Assembly (NCBI GenBank): GCA_965226245.1
Contig: CBDDCL010000015.1
Location: 5,022,001-5,086,000, forward strand
Source: CBDCYS01 sp965226245
GTDB taxonomy: Bacteria; Acidobacteriota; Terriglobia; Bryobacterales; UBA6623
Length of the DNA: 64,000 bases
Direction: 5' to 3'
Shown: in pieces, positions 50,964-59,259 of the stretch
Layout of the letters: each line of letters opens with the position of its first letter
Position numbering within the stretch: the first letter of the stretch is position 1
Position numbers and translations under genes: made by a program
Notes under the pieces: model-generated
The model's input: only the letters and a program-made list of their open reading frames with translations
Told to the model about the DNA's origin: nothing
The model's database searches: none

Positions 50964-51230
50964 GCGGGCTGTTGGTTTTCAACTCGGACCCTGGTACGTT
51001 GCTTGCGCGCGGCGAATCCGGACTGGAGCCCTCGCTAGTGACGGCGGTGCATGCCATGCGCGTGGCGAACTGGCAGTCCCAGGACGGCATATGGCCAACC
51101 GCGGACGTGAGACCCCCGCCGAGCCACGGCGTGTTCACTACAGTAGTACAGCTTCGGCGGTTCTAGCAGTGGATCTCTAACTGCCGGCCACTGGACGGTG
51201 ATATAATTCCGCGGGAACAGGAGACTTGCC
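50964..51230. other. Intergenic region with possible promoter
   Basis: A TATAAT box lies at 51202-51207, 24 bp before the next ATG, but the -35 region is weak. No gene is supported in the rest of the stretch. Confidence 0.4.
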
Positions 51231-51651
51231 ATGTTACGTTGCCTCGTCCCTTTGATTCTGCTTCCTGGATTGGCGCTCGCCCAATCCGATATACCCAAGC
51301 TTGACTACCAGGTGGATCCCGACTGGCCGCGCTTGCCGGCCGGCTGGATTCTCGGCGAAACCGCGGCAGTGACGGTGGACGCCCGGGAACATGTCTACAT
51401 CTTTCACCGCGGACCGCATCCGATCATTGAGTTCGACCCCATGGGCAGGTTCGTCCGCTCCTGGGGAGACGGGTCGTTCCCGCGGGCTCATGGTATCCGC
51501 GTTGACCCGGAAGGCAACATGTGGGCGATCGACGCCGGTGCCCACGTGGTCGTGAAAATGAACTCACAAGGCCGCGTCCAGATGGTGTTGGGGCGTTTCG
51601 GGCAGCCCGGCGAGGGCCCGGACCGCTTCAATGGCCCGACGGACGTGGCGG
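51231..51651 (+). pseudogene. NHL-repeat (6-bladed propeller) protein, 5' part, split by IS256
   Basis: The part has a signal peptide (L-P-G-L-A-L-A-Q) and two to three NHL blades (A-V-T-V-D-A-R-E-H-V-Y-I-F-H-R-G, H-G-I-R-V-D-P-E-G-N-M-W-A-I-D). The frame enters IS256 at 51652 and stops at 51782. Removing the element with one copy of TGGCGG restores the frame into the part at 53094. Confidence 0.88.
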
Positions 51652-53087
51652 CGGAGCATGTCCAGAATTCCGTTGAAACGCGCGGCTCTCCAGAACTTGT
51701 AGTTTACGCCGCTTGGGCTTGGGCCGGTGGCGGCGTCGACAGTCTGGCGAGCTGGTCGAGTAATTTCGGCAAGTGGCGGTAGCCCTTGACGCGCCGGAAG
51801 CTTTTCTCCGCCAGCCACAGACCCGCTCCCGCCCAGCGCTCGCGTTGATCGCCTCCCCGCCAGCGCTTCACCCGGCCGCAGATGCGGTCCACCACCGAAA
51901 AGGCTGACTCGATCGGGTTCGTCGTCGCCAGCGTACAACGCAACAAGTCGTCGAGTCCGAGCCGGTGCACCGCCAGCGTTTCCTCTCTCCCCTCTTCGAG
52001 CGAACGAGCCGCCGACGGGTTCAACTCCAGCAACTCGCGATGCAACTTCTCCAAGGCCGTCTTGGCATCCTCATAGCTCGACATCGCATAAGCGTTGGCC
52101 ATCTTGCGGTCCACCGCTGCACGGTATTGCTCCGGCAGATGACCGGTCACGTTGCGGCGCTTGTACATTTGGCAGCGCTGAATCGGCGCCGTCTTGCCCG
52201 CCTGCTTGCGGACCGCCTTGGTGAGCGCCTTCGCGCCGTCGAGCACATAGAGCATCGGCGCCGAGAAATCGACGCCGCGCCCGGCCAAATCCTGCAGTAA
52301 TTCGCCGACCACCGTGGTGTTCTCGCTCGCTCCCTGCCGCAGCCCCAAAACCGTTTTCGACCCGTCTATAGCGACTCCCAGCGCCGCGACCAGGTGCTGG
52401 CCCTTGAACTCAATGCCGTCGATGTAGATGGCGCAGAGTTTGAGTTTATCGAGAGGGCGTTCTAAAAGTGCCTGCAATTTCTCGCGGCTAGTGCGCACGA
52501 AACGCTCACTCACCGCTGACTTTTCGATGCCATAGGCGGCGGCAAACTCCCGCACGGCTTGGGAGTAATTCCGCGTCGAGAGCCCCAGCATGAGCTTGTC
52601 CCAAACGGCGTCGTCGAGCGGCTCGCAGCGGCGGAACAACGCATAGCTGCCCAGGGATTGTTCGTGGCCGTCGTCGCTGCGCAGCCGCGGACGCTGAATG
52701 GGGACCTTCTGTCCATCCACGACGAGGAAGCCTTTCTCGCGGCCCCAGCGGTAGGGCTGCTCGGCTTGGCGCCGCTGGTAGTGCTCGCCAGCGAGCTGGC
52801 GCACTTCGTTGTCCATGATGAGCTGCATCAGATCCAGCCCTGCCTGGCGCATCAACTCACCGACACTTTGCTGCAGGGCGGCGGCGACTTCTTTGAGCGG
52901 CAAGTGCAGTTGCAGTTCTTGCCCGGATTCTTCGGCTTGCTTGTGGAATTGGCGAACGGCTTGTTCGCGGTCGATCTGGTATCGTTTCTTCATAGCGACT
53001 CTCCTTTTTAAAAAAATAAAACATCACTCCGAGCCTAACGGCTCGGACTGGAGAGTCGCTACTTTCTACGAACTATCGGACATCCTC
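51652..53087 (-). mobile_element. IS256-family (Mutator) insertion sequence
   Basis: The element of ~1,436 bp is flanked by TGGCGG (51646-51651 and 53088-53093). The ends carry imperfect inverted repeats around GAGCATGTCC and GAGGATGTCC. The shared flanking bases are shorter than the 8-9 bp usual for the family, so the exact ends are uncertain by a few bases. Confidence 0.88.
51704..52993 (-). CDS. IS256-family transposase
   Basis: This 429-residue transposase has the family order: Y-I-D-G-I-E-F-K-G (first Asp), Y-V-L-D-G-A-K-A-L (second Asp), R-C-Q-M-Y-K-R-R-N, and T-T-N-P-I-E-S-A-F-S with the catalytic Glu. A strong AAGGAGAG precedes the ATG. The gene is intact, so this insertion may be recent. 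Confidence 0.94.
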   Translation of the reverse strand: MKKRYQIDREQAVRQFHKQAEESGQELQLHLPLKEVAAALQQSVGELMRQAGLDLMQLIMDNEVRQLAGEHYQRRQAEQPYRWGREKGFLVVDGQKVPIQRPRLRSDDGHEQSLGSYALFRRCEPLDDAVWDKLMLGLSTRNYSQAVREFAAAYGIEKSAVSERFVRTSREKLQALLERPLDKLKLCAIYIDGIEFKGQHLVAALGVAIDGSKTVLGLRQGASENTTVVGELLQDLAGRGVDFSAPMLYVLDGAKALTKAVRKQAGKTAPIQRCQMYKRRNVTGHLPEQYRAAVDRKMANAYAMSSYEDAKTALEKLHRELLELNPSAARSLEEGREETLAVHRLGLDDLLRCTLATTNPIESAFSVVDRICGRVKRWRGGDQRERWAGAGLWLAEKSFRRVKGYRHLPKLLDQLARLSTPPPAQAQAA

Positions 53088-53093
53088 TGGCGG

Positions 53094-53566
53094 TGGCCCC
53101 CGGCGGAGAATTCTACGTTTCAGACGGCTACGGCAACAAGCGCATTGCCAAGTTCGCCCGGGACGGCCGGTTCCTGTTTGAGTGGGGCCGCCAAGGTTCC
53201 GGTGAAGGAGGGTTCGCCCTGCCGCACGGCATCGCCGTCGATAAGCAGCGACGCGTGTACGTAGCCGACCGCGAGAACCGGCTAATCCAGATTTTCGATG
53301 GAGACGGGAAATTCATCAAGCAATGGGATCACGTCGGCGCCGCCTCGGGTTTCGCGCTCACCGCAGACGAATTCCTCTTCGTCGCCGCCGGCAACCGCAT
53401 CTTTAAGCTGAATCTAGAAGGCAAGATTCTGGGCGTTTTCGGCAAACCCGGCAAGCCGGTGGGTGAGATGGCAGGCGTGCACCATCTGGCCGTTTCGCCT
53501 TCCGGCGACGTCTACACAGCCGAATTGGCAGGCTGGCGCGCGCAGAGGTTTGTCCCGAAGCGATAA
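53094..53566 (+). pseudogene. NHL-repeat protein, 3' part after IS256
   Basis: Codons following the right flank read V-A-P-G-G-E-F-Y-V-S-D-G-Y-G-N-K-R-I, then further NHL blades (H-G-I-A-V-D-K-Q-R-R-V-Y-V-A-D-R-E-N-R and L-A-V-S-P-S-G-D-V-Y-T-A-E). The frame is intact to its TAA. With the first part it makes a ~300-residue six-bladed propeller. Confidence 0.88.
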
Positions 53567-53670
53567 ACCTCGCCGGTCTGGCAAACACCCGTGAACGCCC
53601 ATGGTGGGGCGGGCCCGGCACAAGCGAGGGAGGAAAGTAACGGTCTTATTGGAGTAATGTTTTGCGGAAT

Positions 53671-53692
53671 GGGCGGGCTCCCTTGCCCGCCC
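53671..53692. terminator. GC-rich hairpin after the NHL gene
   Basis: GGGCGGGC-TCCCTT-GCCCGCCC forms an 8-bp stem about 105 bp past the stop. There is no T run, so it may be a repeat rather than a terminator. Confidence 0.4.
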
Positions 53693-53764
53693 TGCCTTGA
53701 ATTGGCCCAGAACTAGTGAAGCTGTCATGAGCCGCCATCTGGGGCCTTCTTTTCGGGAAAGTCA

Positions 53765-53900
53765 TTAGGCCACCAACTCCGCCGGCTGGTCAAGGGGTAA
53801 GCGCTTCTCCTTGTCGAGCTCGAACGAGCCGTACGGGTTCACGTGGGTGTGAGCCGCCCAGGGCAAAAACGCCGCTGGGAGTGAACTCACTGAACATGCA
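53765..53900 (-). pseudogene. Unassigned C-terminal ORF remnant
   Basis: Leftward codons give P-A-A-F-L-P-W-A-A-H-T-H-V-N-P-Y-G-S-F-E-L-D-K-E-K-R-L then TAA. The H-V-N-P-Y-G-x-F-x-L-D pattern recalls transposase C-termini, but this cannot be settled by eye. There is no start and the upstream part is lost. Confidence 0.3.
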
Positions 53901-53986
53901 ACACCACCTCTCGAATTCGGCTTTCCTTCCGTCAGTAACTTTCCGGCCAGCGGCGGTGAGGTGTCCCCGGGACTGGGGGGGGTGAA

Positions 53987-54600
53987 GACAGTCGCAACAG
54001 CGGCATCGGCAACTTCTCCGTGACGGTGCCGCTCGCCAAGCCCCCGCGGCCTCCGGAAGCTTTCAATGATTCAGTCACGACCGACGAGGACACGGCCGTC
54101 ACGATTGACTTGCTGGCAAACGACGAATTAGGCGGCGTTGATCGCAGCCAGTTTTCCGTGGCGATCAGCAGTCCACCCTCGGATGGCAAGTTACGCAACA
54201 ACGGAGACGGCTCAGCGACGTACTGCCCAGCCAGCTCCGCCCCGGCCGTGGACTCATTCAGCTACTTGCTTCAAGCGCCGAGTGGAACCGCAAGCACTGA
54301 GGCCACCGTTCGGATCACTCGCAACCCGCTCTCGGGGTTGCCTATCGCACGCGACGATTACCTGGTTGTGCCGTCGGGGCTAACCGTAGTGTTGGCAGTG
54401 TTTGACAACGACGTCTTTTCTGGCGGTCCCAGAGTGACCATTGATACTCTGCCGGCTCTGGGGACGCTTGGTAATCAAACTTCCGCCGGGGTTGGCATCA
54501 ACACTCCGAACCTTGCCGAGGCTAGCCACGAGCTTTGACTACACGCTGAGCGACGCGACGGGTTCCGACTCCGCCAGCGTAACGGTCGATCTGGAGCCTG
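53987..54600 (+). pseudogene. Fragment of a tandem Ig/cadherin-like adhesin
   Basis: The frame reads S-G-I-G-N-F-S-V-T-V, then E-D-T-A-V-T-I-D-L-L-A-N-D-E and R-D-D-Y-L-V-V-P-S, the start motifs of bacterial cadherin/Ig-like tandem repeats. A frameshift near 54520 moves F-D-Y-T-L-S-D-A-T-G-S-D-S-A-S-V-T-V into another frame. There is no start codon or signal peptide. The original protein must have been much longer. Confidence 0.7.
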
Positions 54601-54696
54601 GCGCGATCTGTGAGTTCGTGCCTGAAACTAAAACGGTGTTTGTGCGAGAAACAACGAGAGCGACGAAATTGCCAGACGGGGCGCTTCGCTTTGTGG

Positions 54697-54921
54697 TCAG
54701 AGTCTCCCGAGGAGGTCAGGGGTTGCGACAAGCCCTTTGCCGAAGATGACGGCCACGGCCAGGATGGCTCCCAGCGCCACAACTTTCATAGAGGGCAGCA
54801 CTCCAAATAGCGCCCTGCGCCCGGCGCCGGCGTGCTTGAGCCCTTGCAAACCGGCCTCGCGTACCTTTTGGGGGTCAAGCCCTCCGGTACCGCCTGTATC
54901 CTGTTCGTCGAATATAGCCAT
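54697..54921 (-). CDS. Small single-pass membrane protein
   Basis: This 74-residue frame has an excellent ribosome binding site (AAAGGAGG, eight bases before the ATG), so it is likely real. A polar Gly/Asp-rich start (M-A-I-F-D-E-Q-D-T-G-G) leads to a basic stretch (K-H-A-G-A-G-R-R) and one membrane helix (V-V-A-L-G-A-I-L-A-V-A-V-I-F). The C-terminus overlaps the adhesin debris and may be truncated. No function is recognised. Confidence 0.6.
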   Translation of the reverse strand: MAIFDEQDTGGTGGLDPQKVREAGLQGLKHAGAGRRALFGVLPSMKVVALGAILAVAVIFGKGLVATPDLLGRL

Positions 54922-55147
54922 GATGATTTCCTCCTTTCGCTGGAAATTGCGCTTGTAATGAAGAAGACGTCAAACGCGGAGAAGTGGACCGTTCGAGAGG
55001 CGCTCCGTGAAGTGGAGGAAGGCGCTACAAGAGGATGACGGTCGGCGCGGGGTTCGGAACTTTCGCTACAGCGCGGCCGCCCGGAGATTTGTCAGCGGCC
55101 AGCATTGACCAGGAGCGCGCCCGGGATTTTTGTCCTGGTCCCGTGCT

Positions 55148-56563
55148 CTACCAAATTCCTAGGACTTTCCACCACAACCCACCGATGCCCATCCAGATGA
55201 TGATGTTGATAACGCTGATGATCGCGCCCAGTTTCCACCAAGCGCCCATCTCCACGTAACCAGACCCAAAGAGTACGGGAGCAGGCCCGGTACCGTAGTG
55301 AGTCATGCTGCTGAACAGGTTGCTGAAGAAAGCCAACACCAAGGCCGCCAGCATCGGTGGCGTGCCTACCGTGATGGCGACCGCTAGAAACGCCGCATAC
55401 ATGGAACTGACATGGGCCGTGTTACTGGCGAATAAATAGTGGCTGTAGAAATAGACCAAGCTCAAAATCAGAAATGCAGCCTCCCAACCGATGCCTCCAA
55501 CGGCGGCGCCGATGGTCTCGCCAAACCACGGAATCAAGCCCAATTTATTCAGGTTGGTGGCCATCATCACCAGAGCGGCGAACCAGACAAGCGTGTTCCA
55601 GGCTCCCGTTTCGTGAAGAATATCGTCCCACGTCAGTGCGCCGCTGAGCAGCAAAACAGCCAAACCGACAAACGCCGCGGTCGTACTGTGAACACCCAAT
55701 TCCTGCCCGAAAATCCACAAGAATAGCAGCAGAAAGAAAGTGCCCAGCATCGTCCACTCACTGGGCTTCAACTTCCCCATTTTTCGAAGTTCATCCTTGG
55801 CAACTTGCGGGGCGGCAGGCGTCTCCTTGATTTCCGGCGGATAAATCTTGTAGATAACCCAGGGCACGACCCCCAGACTGACAAGGCCAGGAACGATCGC
55901 GGCAAGCGCCCAGCCGCCCCAGGTGATTTGAACCCCGAGGTCGCCGGCCAACTGGGCGGCGAGCGGATTGGCCGCCATGGCCGTCAAAAACATCGCACTG
56001 GTGATGACCGTGCCTTGGAAGCAGGTTTTCGTCAGAAAGGCGCCTATCTTGCGCGCCGTGCCGTCATCCGGCTCGCTGCCGTAGGATTTTGCGATCGACC
56101 TCAGAATGGGGAAGATGACCCCGCCGGCGCGAGCCGTGTTGCTAGGGATTGCCGGCGCCAGCACCAAATCCGTGGCCACAAGCCCATAAGCCAGACCGAG
56201 AGATTTCTTGCCCACCGCGGCCATGAACAGATAAGCGATCCGAGCCCCCAGGCCTGTTTTGATGAAGCCGCGAGAGATGAAGAAAGCGATCACGATCAGC
56301 CAGATGACACTGTTGCCGAAACCGCTCAGTGCTTCGCTGATTGTGAGAGTCCCCGTAAGAGCGGTAGCCATCAGGCCTAGCACGGCGACAGCTCCCATGG
56401 GCAGGGGTTTGGCGATAATACCGACAATGGTCGCGACGAAGATTGCCAACAGGCGCCACGCTTTGATGTCGACACCTTCCGGCGGCGGGACGAACCAGAT
56501 TGCGGCGCCGACGAGCAGGGTCGCGACCAAAGGTATCAGTTTGGCGGTTGGGTTTTCGGGCAT
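55148..56563 (-). CDS. DASS/SLC13-family anion (di/tricarboxylate) transporter
   Basis: This 471-residue protein has about 12 membrane segments. Two family motifs of the DASS group are seen: I-P-S-N-T-A-R-A-G-G and S-N-T-A-H-V, both S-N-T repeats that bind sodium and substrate, plus W-R-L-L-A-I-F-V-A-T-I near the start. It is close to the 2-oxoglutarate/malate translocator type. GGGAGG precedes ATG 56563. Confidence 0.92.
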   Translation of the reverse strand: MPENPTAKLIPLVATLLVGAAIWFVPPPEGVDIKAWRLLAIFVATIVGIIAKPLPMGAVAVLGLMATALTGTLTISEALSGFGNSVIWLIVIAFFISRGFIKTGLGARIAYLFMAAVGKKSLGLAYGLVATDLVLAPAIPSNTARAGGVIFPILRSIAKSYGSEPDDGTARKIGAFLTKTCFQGTVITSAMFLTAMAANPLAAQLAGDLGVQITWGGWALAAIVPGLVSLGVVPWVIYKIYPPEIKETPAAPQVAKDELRKMGKLKPSEWTMLGTFFLLLFLWIFGQELGVHSTTAAFVGLAVLLLSGALTWDDILHETGAWNTLVWFAALVMMATNLNKLGLIPWFGETIGAAVGGIGWEAAFLILSLVYFYSHYLFASNTAHVSSMYAAFLAVAITVGTPPMLAALVLAFFSNLFSSMTHYGTGPAPVLFGSGYVEMGAWWKLGAIISVINIIIWMGIGGLWWKVLGIW

Positions 56564-56680
56564 TTTTGGCCTCCCAGAGTAGTTGTTAACGGCTTCCGAA
56601 TCGCTCGCTTTTCCAGACGTCCTGATCATTTCCGGACGGTGGTGGTTATCTCGTTGAATAAGTGTGATTGGATTTCGGCC

Positions 56681-57553
56681 CTAGCCGCAACCACAACCAC
56701 CACAGCCTTCGCAACCTCCGCCACAGTCTGCGTCATCCGATGAAGTTCCCTTCTCAAAAATCTCCTGAAAATGACCGTAGGCCGTGTCGGCTAGCACCGC
56801 CGTACCGAAGGCGCCCACGAGCAACGCGAAGTGGGCGGGCGTCGATTCAGCCGACGACTTCAGCCACTGCAGGCCGGCCTGTGCTTGCTCTACATACCTG
56901 TTGCCCAGGCGACTCAGGCGGGTCTCGCACTGCTGATACGAAATCACCAGCGCCATAAAGCCCAGTCCCATCAAGATCCCGAACGGAAAGGGCTTTTTCT
57001 CGCCCACTCCAACAAGGAGTATCAAGACGGTGACAGCGACAATCGCGGCTGCTCCATAGAAGAAAATCGATAGTGCGGCGGTCTTCTCTTCTTCGGAAAC
57101 GAGCAGTCGCCCGTGTTGAAGTCTTTCCTCGAAGGGTAGACAGCACCATCCAACAATAGCGGGGAGTCCACCACTTTCGAACATCTCCTCGGGCTTTCGG
57201 CTCTCGGAAAACCAATCAAAGACGGTTCGCTCCAGCGAGGATAACTCATCGACATCCGGGCGGCCCGGGGCTTGGTAAATTTGGGTGTCCGACGGGTTCC
57301 CAGACGAAGATGCGATCAGCCGGTCTCGCTGAATTAGTGCCATCGTGACCACCCGGATCAACTCGTTTTCGCCTCCTCGGAGGTACGCGAGCTCGTAAGG
57401 ATCGGGTTCCGGTGGGAGGACCGGAACCGGCATCCGGGTCGTCGGATCCAGAGCTCGGACTCGCCACAGGCAGGCAATCACCGTCACAACAATGACGATG
57501 ATATCGAAAATGAATAGCTGATTTACGGTCAGTTCCGCGATTGGGTTTAGCAT
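56681..57553 (-). CDS. TIGR04222-type membrane protein with Cys/Gly-rich tail
   Basis: This 290-residue protein opens N-P-I-A-E-L and has a membrane segment, P-D-P-Y-E-L-A-Y-L-R-G-G, two central membrane segments, and ends in a C-G-G-G-C-E-G-C-G-G-C-G-C-G tail. The layout matches the TIGR04222 domain, whose C-termini are low complexity. The function of the family is unknown. AGGAGG precedes the ATG. It is the last gene of a three-gene operon with a paralogue and a GRDP-like protein. Confidence 0.85.
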   Translation of the reverse strand: MLNPIAELTVNQLFIFDIIVIVVTVIACLWRVRALDPTTRMPVPVLPPEPDPYELAYLRGGENELIRVVTMALIQRDRLIASSSGNPSDTQIYQAPGRPDVDELSSLERTVFDWFSESRKPEEMFESGGLPAIVGWCCLPFEERLQHGRLLVSEEEKTAALSIFFYGAAAIVAVTVLILLVGVGEKKPFPFGILMGLGFMALVISYQQCETRLSRLGNRYVEQAQAGLQWLKSSAESTPAHFALLVGAFGTAVLADTAYGHFQEIFEKGTSSDDADCGGGCEGCGGCGCG

Positions 57554-57608
57554 GTTTCACCTCCTGCCGCTATTGCAGTAATCTTCCAGCGCCGTCACTT
57601 GAAGGGGG

Positions 57609-58535
57609 TTATCCGCAACCGCCGCAGCCGCCACAACCGCCGCAGCCGCCACAACCGCCGCAGCCACCGTCCCCGTCCGCATACACACCGCCCGATGGCT
57701 CTGGCGGCTTGAGAACATTTTCCAAGTAACCGTACCCTGTTGCCGCCAAGCCGAAGACGCCCAAGACCAAGAGGAAGTTGGAGGGATCGACTTCGGGCGT
57801 TTGGAACACGGTTCTCGCACCGTGGACCGCGGGCACCCCGGAGCCGGTATGGTCCTTAAGCCATGCAAAGGAAGTCGAAAGCTCTTCCAAATAGCGGCGC
57901 CCGCGGCTGCTAAGGCGAGGGGTGCGACAGGCGGCCCAGAAACCAATGCAGCCCGCGACGCCCATTAGCAATAGGAAGCCGATCGGCTCGTCTCTCATAA
58001 AACCAACCCATGCTCTCGATGCTCCCACGCCGCCAATCACAGCCGCGCCTTCAATCCGTGTTAGCTTCACTCCGGATTCGACCGCGCCGGAAACCAGCAG
58101 ATGTTCCCGCTGTGACTTCTCTTCGTAATGAAGGCAGTGCGATGCCACGTTCCCGCGCAGCTGACTCTCAACATCTTCTGGACTGCGGCTCTCCGCGAAC
58201 CACTCCAAGACGGACCGCTCCAGTGAGGAAAGCTGCTGCTCCACGCCGGGGTGGCTGGAGGCCTGCTGGAAGGTCTTTCCAGCGGCTTCATCGAGGCACA
58301 GGTAACCGCGCTGATACAGCCCCGCGATAACCACTGTCATCACCTCGTCCTCAGCGCCTCTGAGGTAAGCGATTTCATAAGGGTCCGGTGCATTCGGAAC
58401 CGCCGGCACGGGCATGGAATTCGTCGGGTCGCTGAGGCGTGACCACCACCGGCAAAGGAGCGCTGTTCCTCCGATGAGGATCGCGTAAAACAACAGAAAC
58501 TCGCCTGCCGTAAGTTCCGTGATTGGGTTCCACAT
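57609..58535 (-). CDS. TIGR04222-type membrane protein with (Gly-Gly-Cys)n tail
   Basis: This 308-residue paralogue of the next gene shares N-P-I-T-E-L, P-D-P-Y-E-I-A-Y-L-R-G-A and R-L-S-S-R-G-R-R-Y-L-E-E-L. It ends in about six C-G-G units. The tail DNA is an 18-bp tandem repeat (57614-57668). A free Cys every third residue suggests metal binding, cross-linking or modification. GGAGGT precedes the ATG and overlaps the previous stop. Confidence 0.85.
   Translation of the reverse strand: MWNPITELTAGEFLLFYAILIGGTALLCRWWSRLSDPTNSMPVPAVPNAPDPYEIAYLRGAEDEVMTVVIAGLYQRGYLCLDEAAGKTFQQASSHPGVEQQLSSLERSVLEWFAESRSPEDVESQLRGNVASHCLHYEEKSQREHLLVSGAVESGVKLTRIEGAAVIGGVGASRAWVGFMRDEPIGFLLLMGVAGCIGFWAACRTPRLSSRGRRYLEELSTSFAWLKDHTGSGVPAVHGARTVFQTPEVDPSNFLLVLGVFGLAATGYGYLENVLKPPEPSGGVYADGDGGCGGCGGCGGCGGCGGCG
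57614..57668. repeat. 18-bp tandem repeat coding the Cys/Gly tail
   Basis: Units alternate ACCGCCGCAGCCGCCACA about three times on the + strand. Recombination between units could change tail length. Confidence 0.8.
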
Positions 58536-58547
58536 CCTATTTACCTC

Positions 58548-59060
58548 CTAGCTCACCCACGGTTTCGGAATGATCCAGAACCGCTTCGTGTTGACCCTTT
58601 GGAAATGGATATCCGAGCCAAATCGAATCTCCGGTTTGGGCCAAACGTCCACCCGAGGGTCTTCGCCGAAGAAGCGGCGGTAGCTGTCCTGGGTTTCTCC
58701 GTACCACTCGTTGAACTTCTCTCTCTCCTCACGCCCGCCCTTGGTGGGCCCGTGATGGAGCCGTTTTCCCAGTGTTTGCTTGCAGAAGCTGTTCCAGTAG
58801 TTGCGCGTGTAGAGCAGATGCAAATGCCAGGCCTGATCGACTTGATCCGATGGCGTTACCGGATGTCCCGCAGCGACAGCGAGGAAAGCAAACCTGCGGT
58901 ACTCGCTGATCACACGTGCCGTGTAGCCCGTCGACCAGCCGTTGTCACGGGCCAGGCGGGCGGCAAAGGGGAAGACGGTCGTGCCCTCGTCGAAACGGAA
59001 TGACTTGATTCGTTCGTAGAGCGCCTGTTGCTCGGCGGTCATATTCGCGGTCTTTACCAT
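58548..59060 (-). CDS. GRDP-like (glycine-rich domain-containing protein-like) protein
   Basis: This 170-residue soluble protein has F-A-A-R-L-A-R-D-N-G-W, E-Y-R-R-F-A-F-L-A and V-D-Q-A-W-H-L-H-L-L-Y-T-R-N-Y-W, the W-H-x-H signature of the GRDP-like/DUF1399 family (PF07173). The two His residues are a likely metal site. GGAGG precedes ATG 59060. It is the first gene of the operon with the two TIGR04222 proteins. Confidence 0.88.
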   Translation of the reverse strand: MVKTANMTAEQQALYERIKSFRFDEGTTVFPFAARLARDNGWSTGYTARVISEYRRFAFLAVAAGHPVTPSDQVDQAWHLHLLYTRNYWNSFCKQTLGKRLHHGPTKGGREEREKFNEWYGETQDSYRRFFGEDPRVDVWPKPEIRFGSDIHFQRVNTKRFWIIPKPWVS

Positions 59061-59259
59061 CTTCCGAAGTCCTCCAATTTCGTCTCTAAGGAAAGAGACG
59101 ACAAACAGCGGAAAGCAGACCGCGAACCTGTCGTGCTTCACTGAAATGGCGAATTAAAGTTTGGAGGGGTCCCGGAAGCGGTTAGAGAAAAGCGTAACCG
59201 CTCTACCAAGCGCGCCCCGGAGAATATTCGAAGTGCCGACTGAGACAGGGAAAAGAATC

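Noticed and set aside
57614..57668. Possible CRISPR array
   Set aside because: The repeats are contiguous 18-bp units inside a coding frame, with no spacers and no cas genes.
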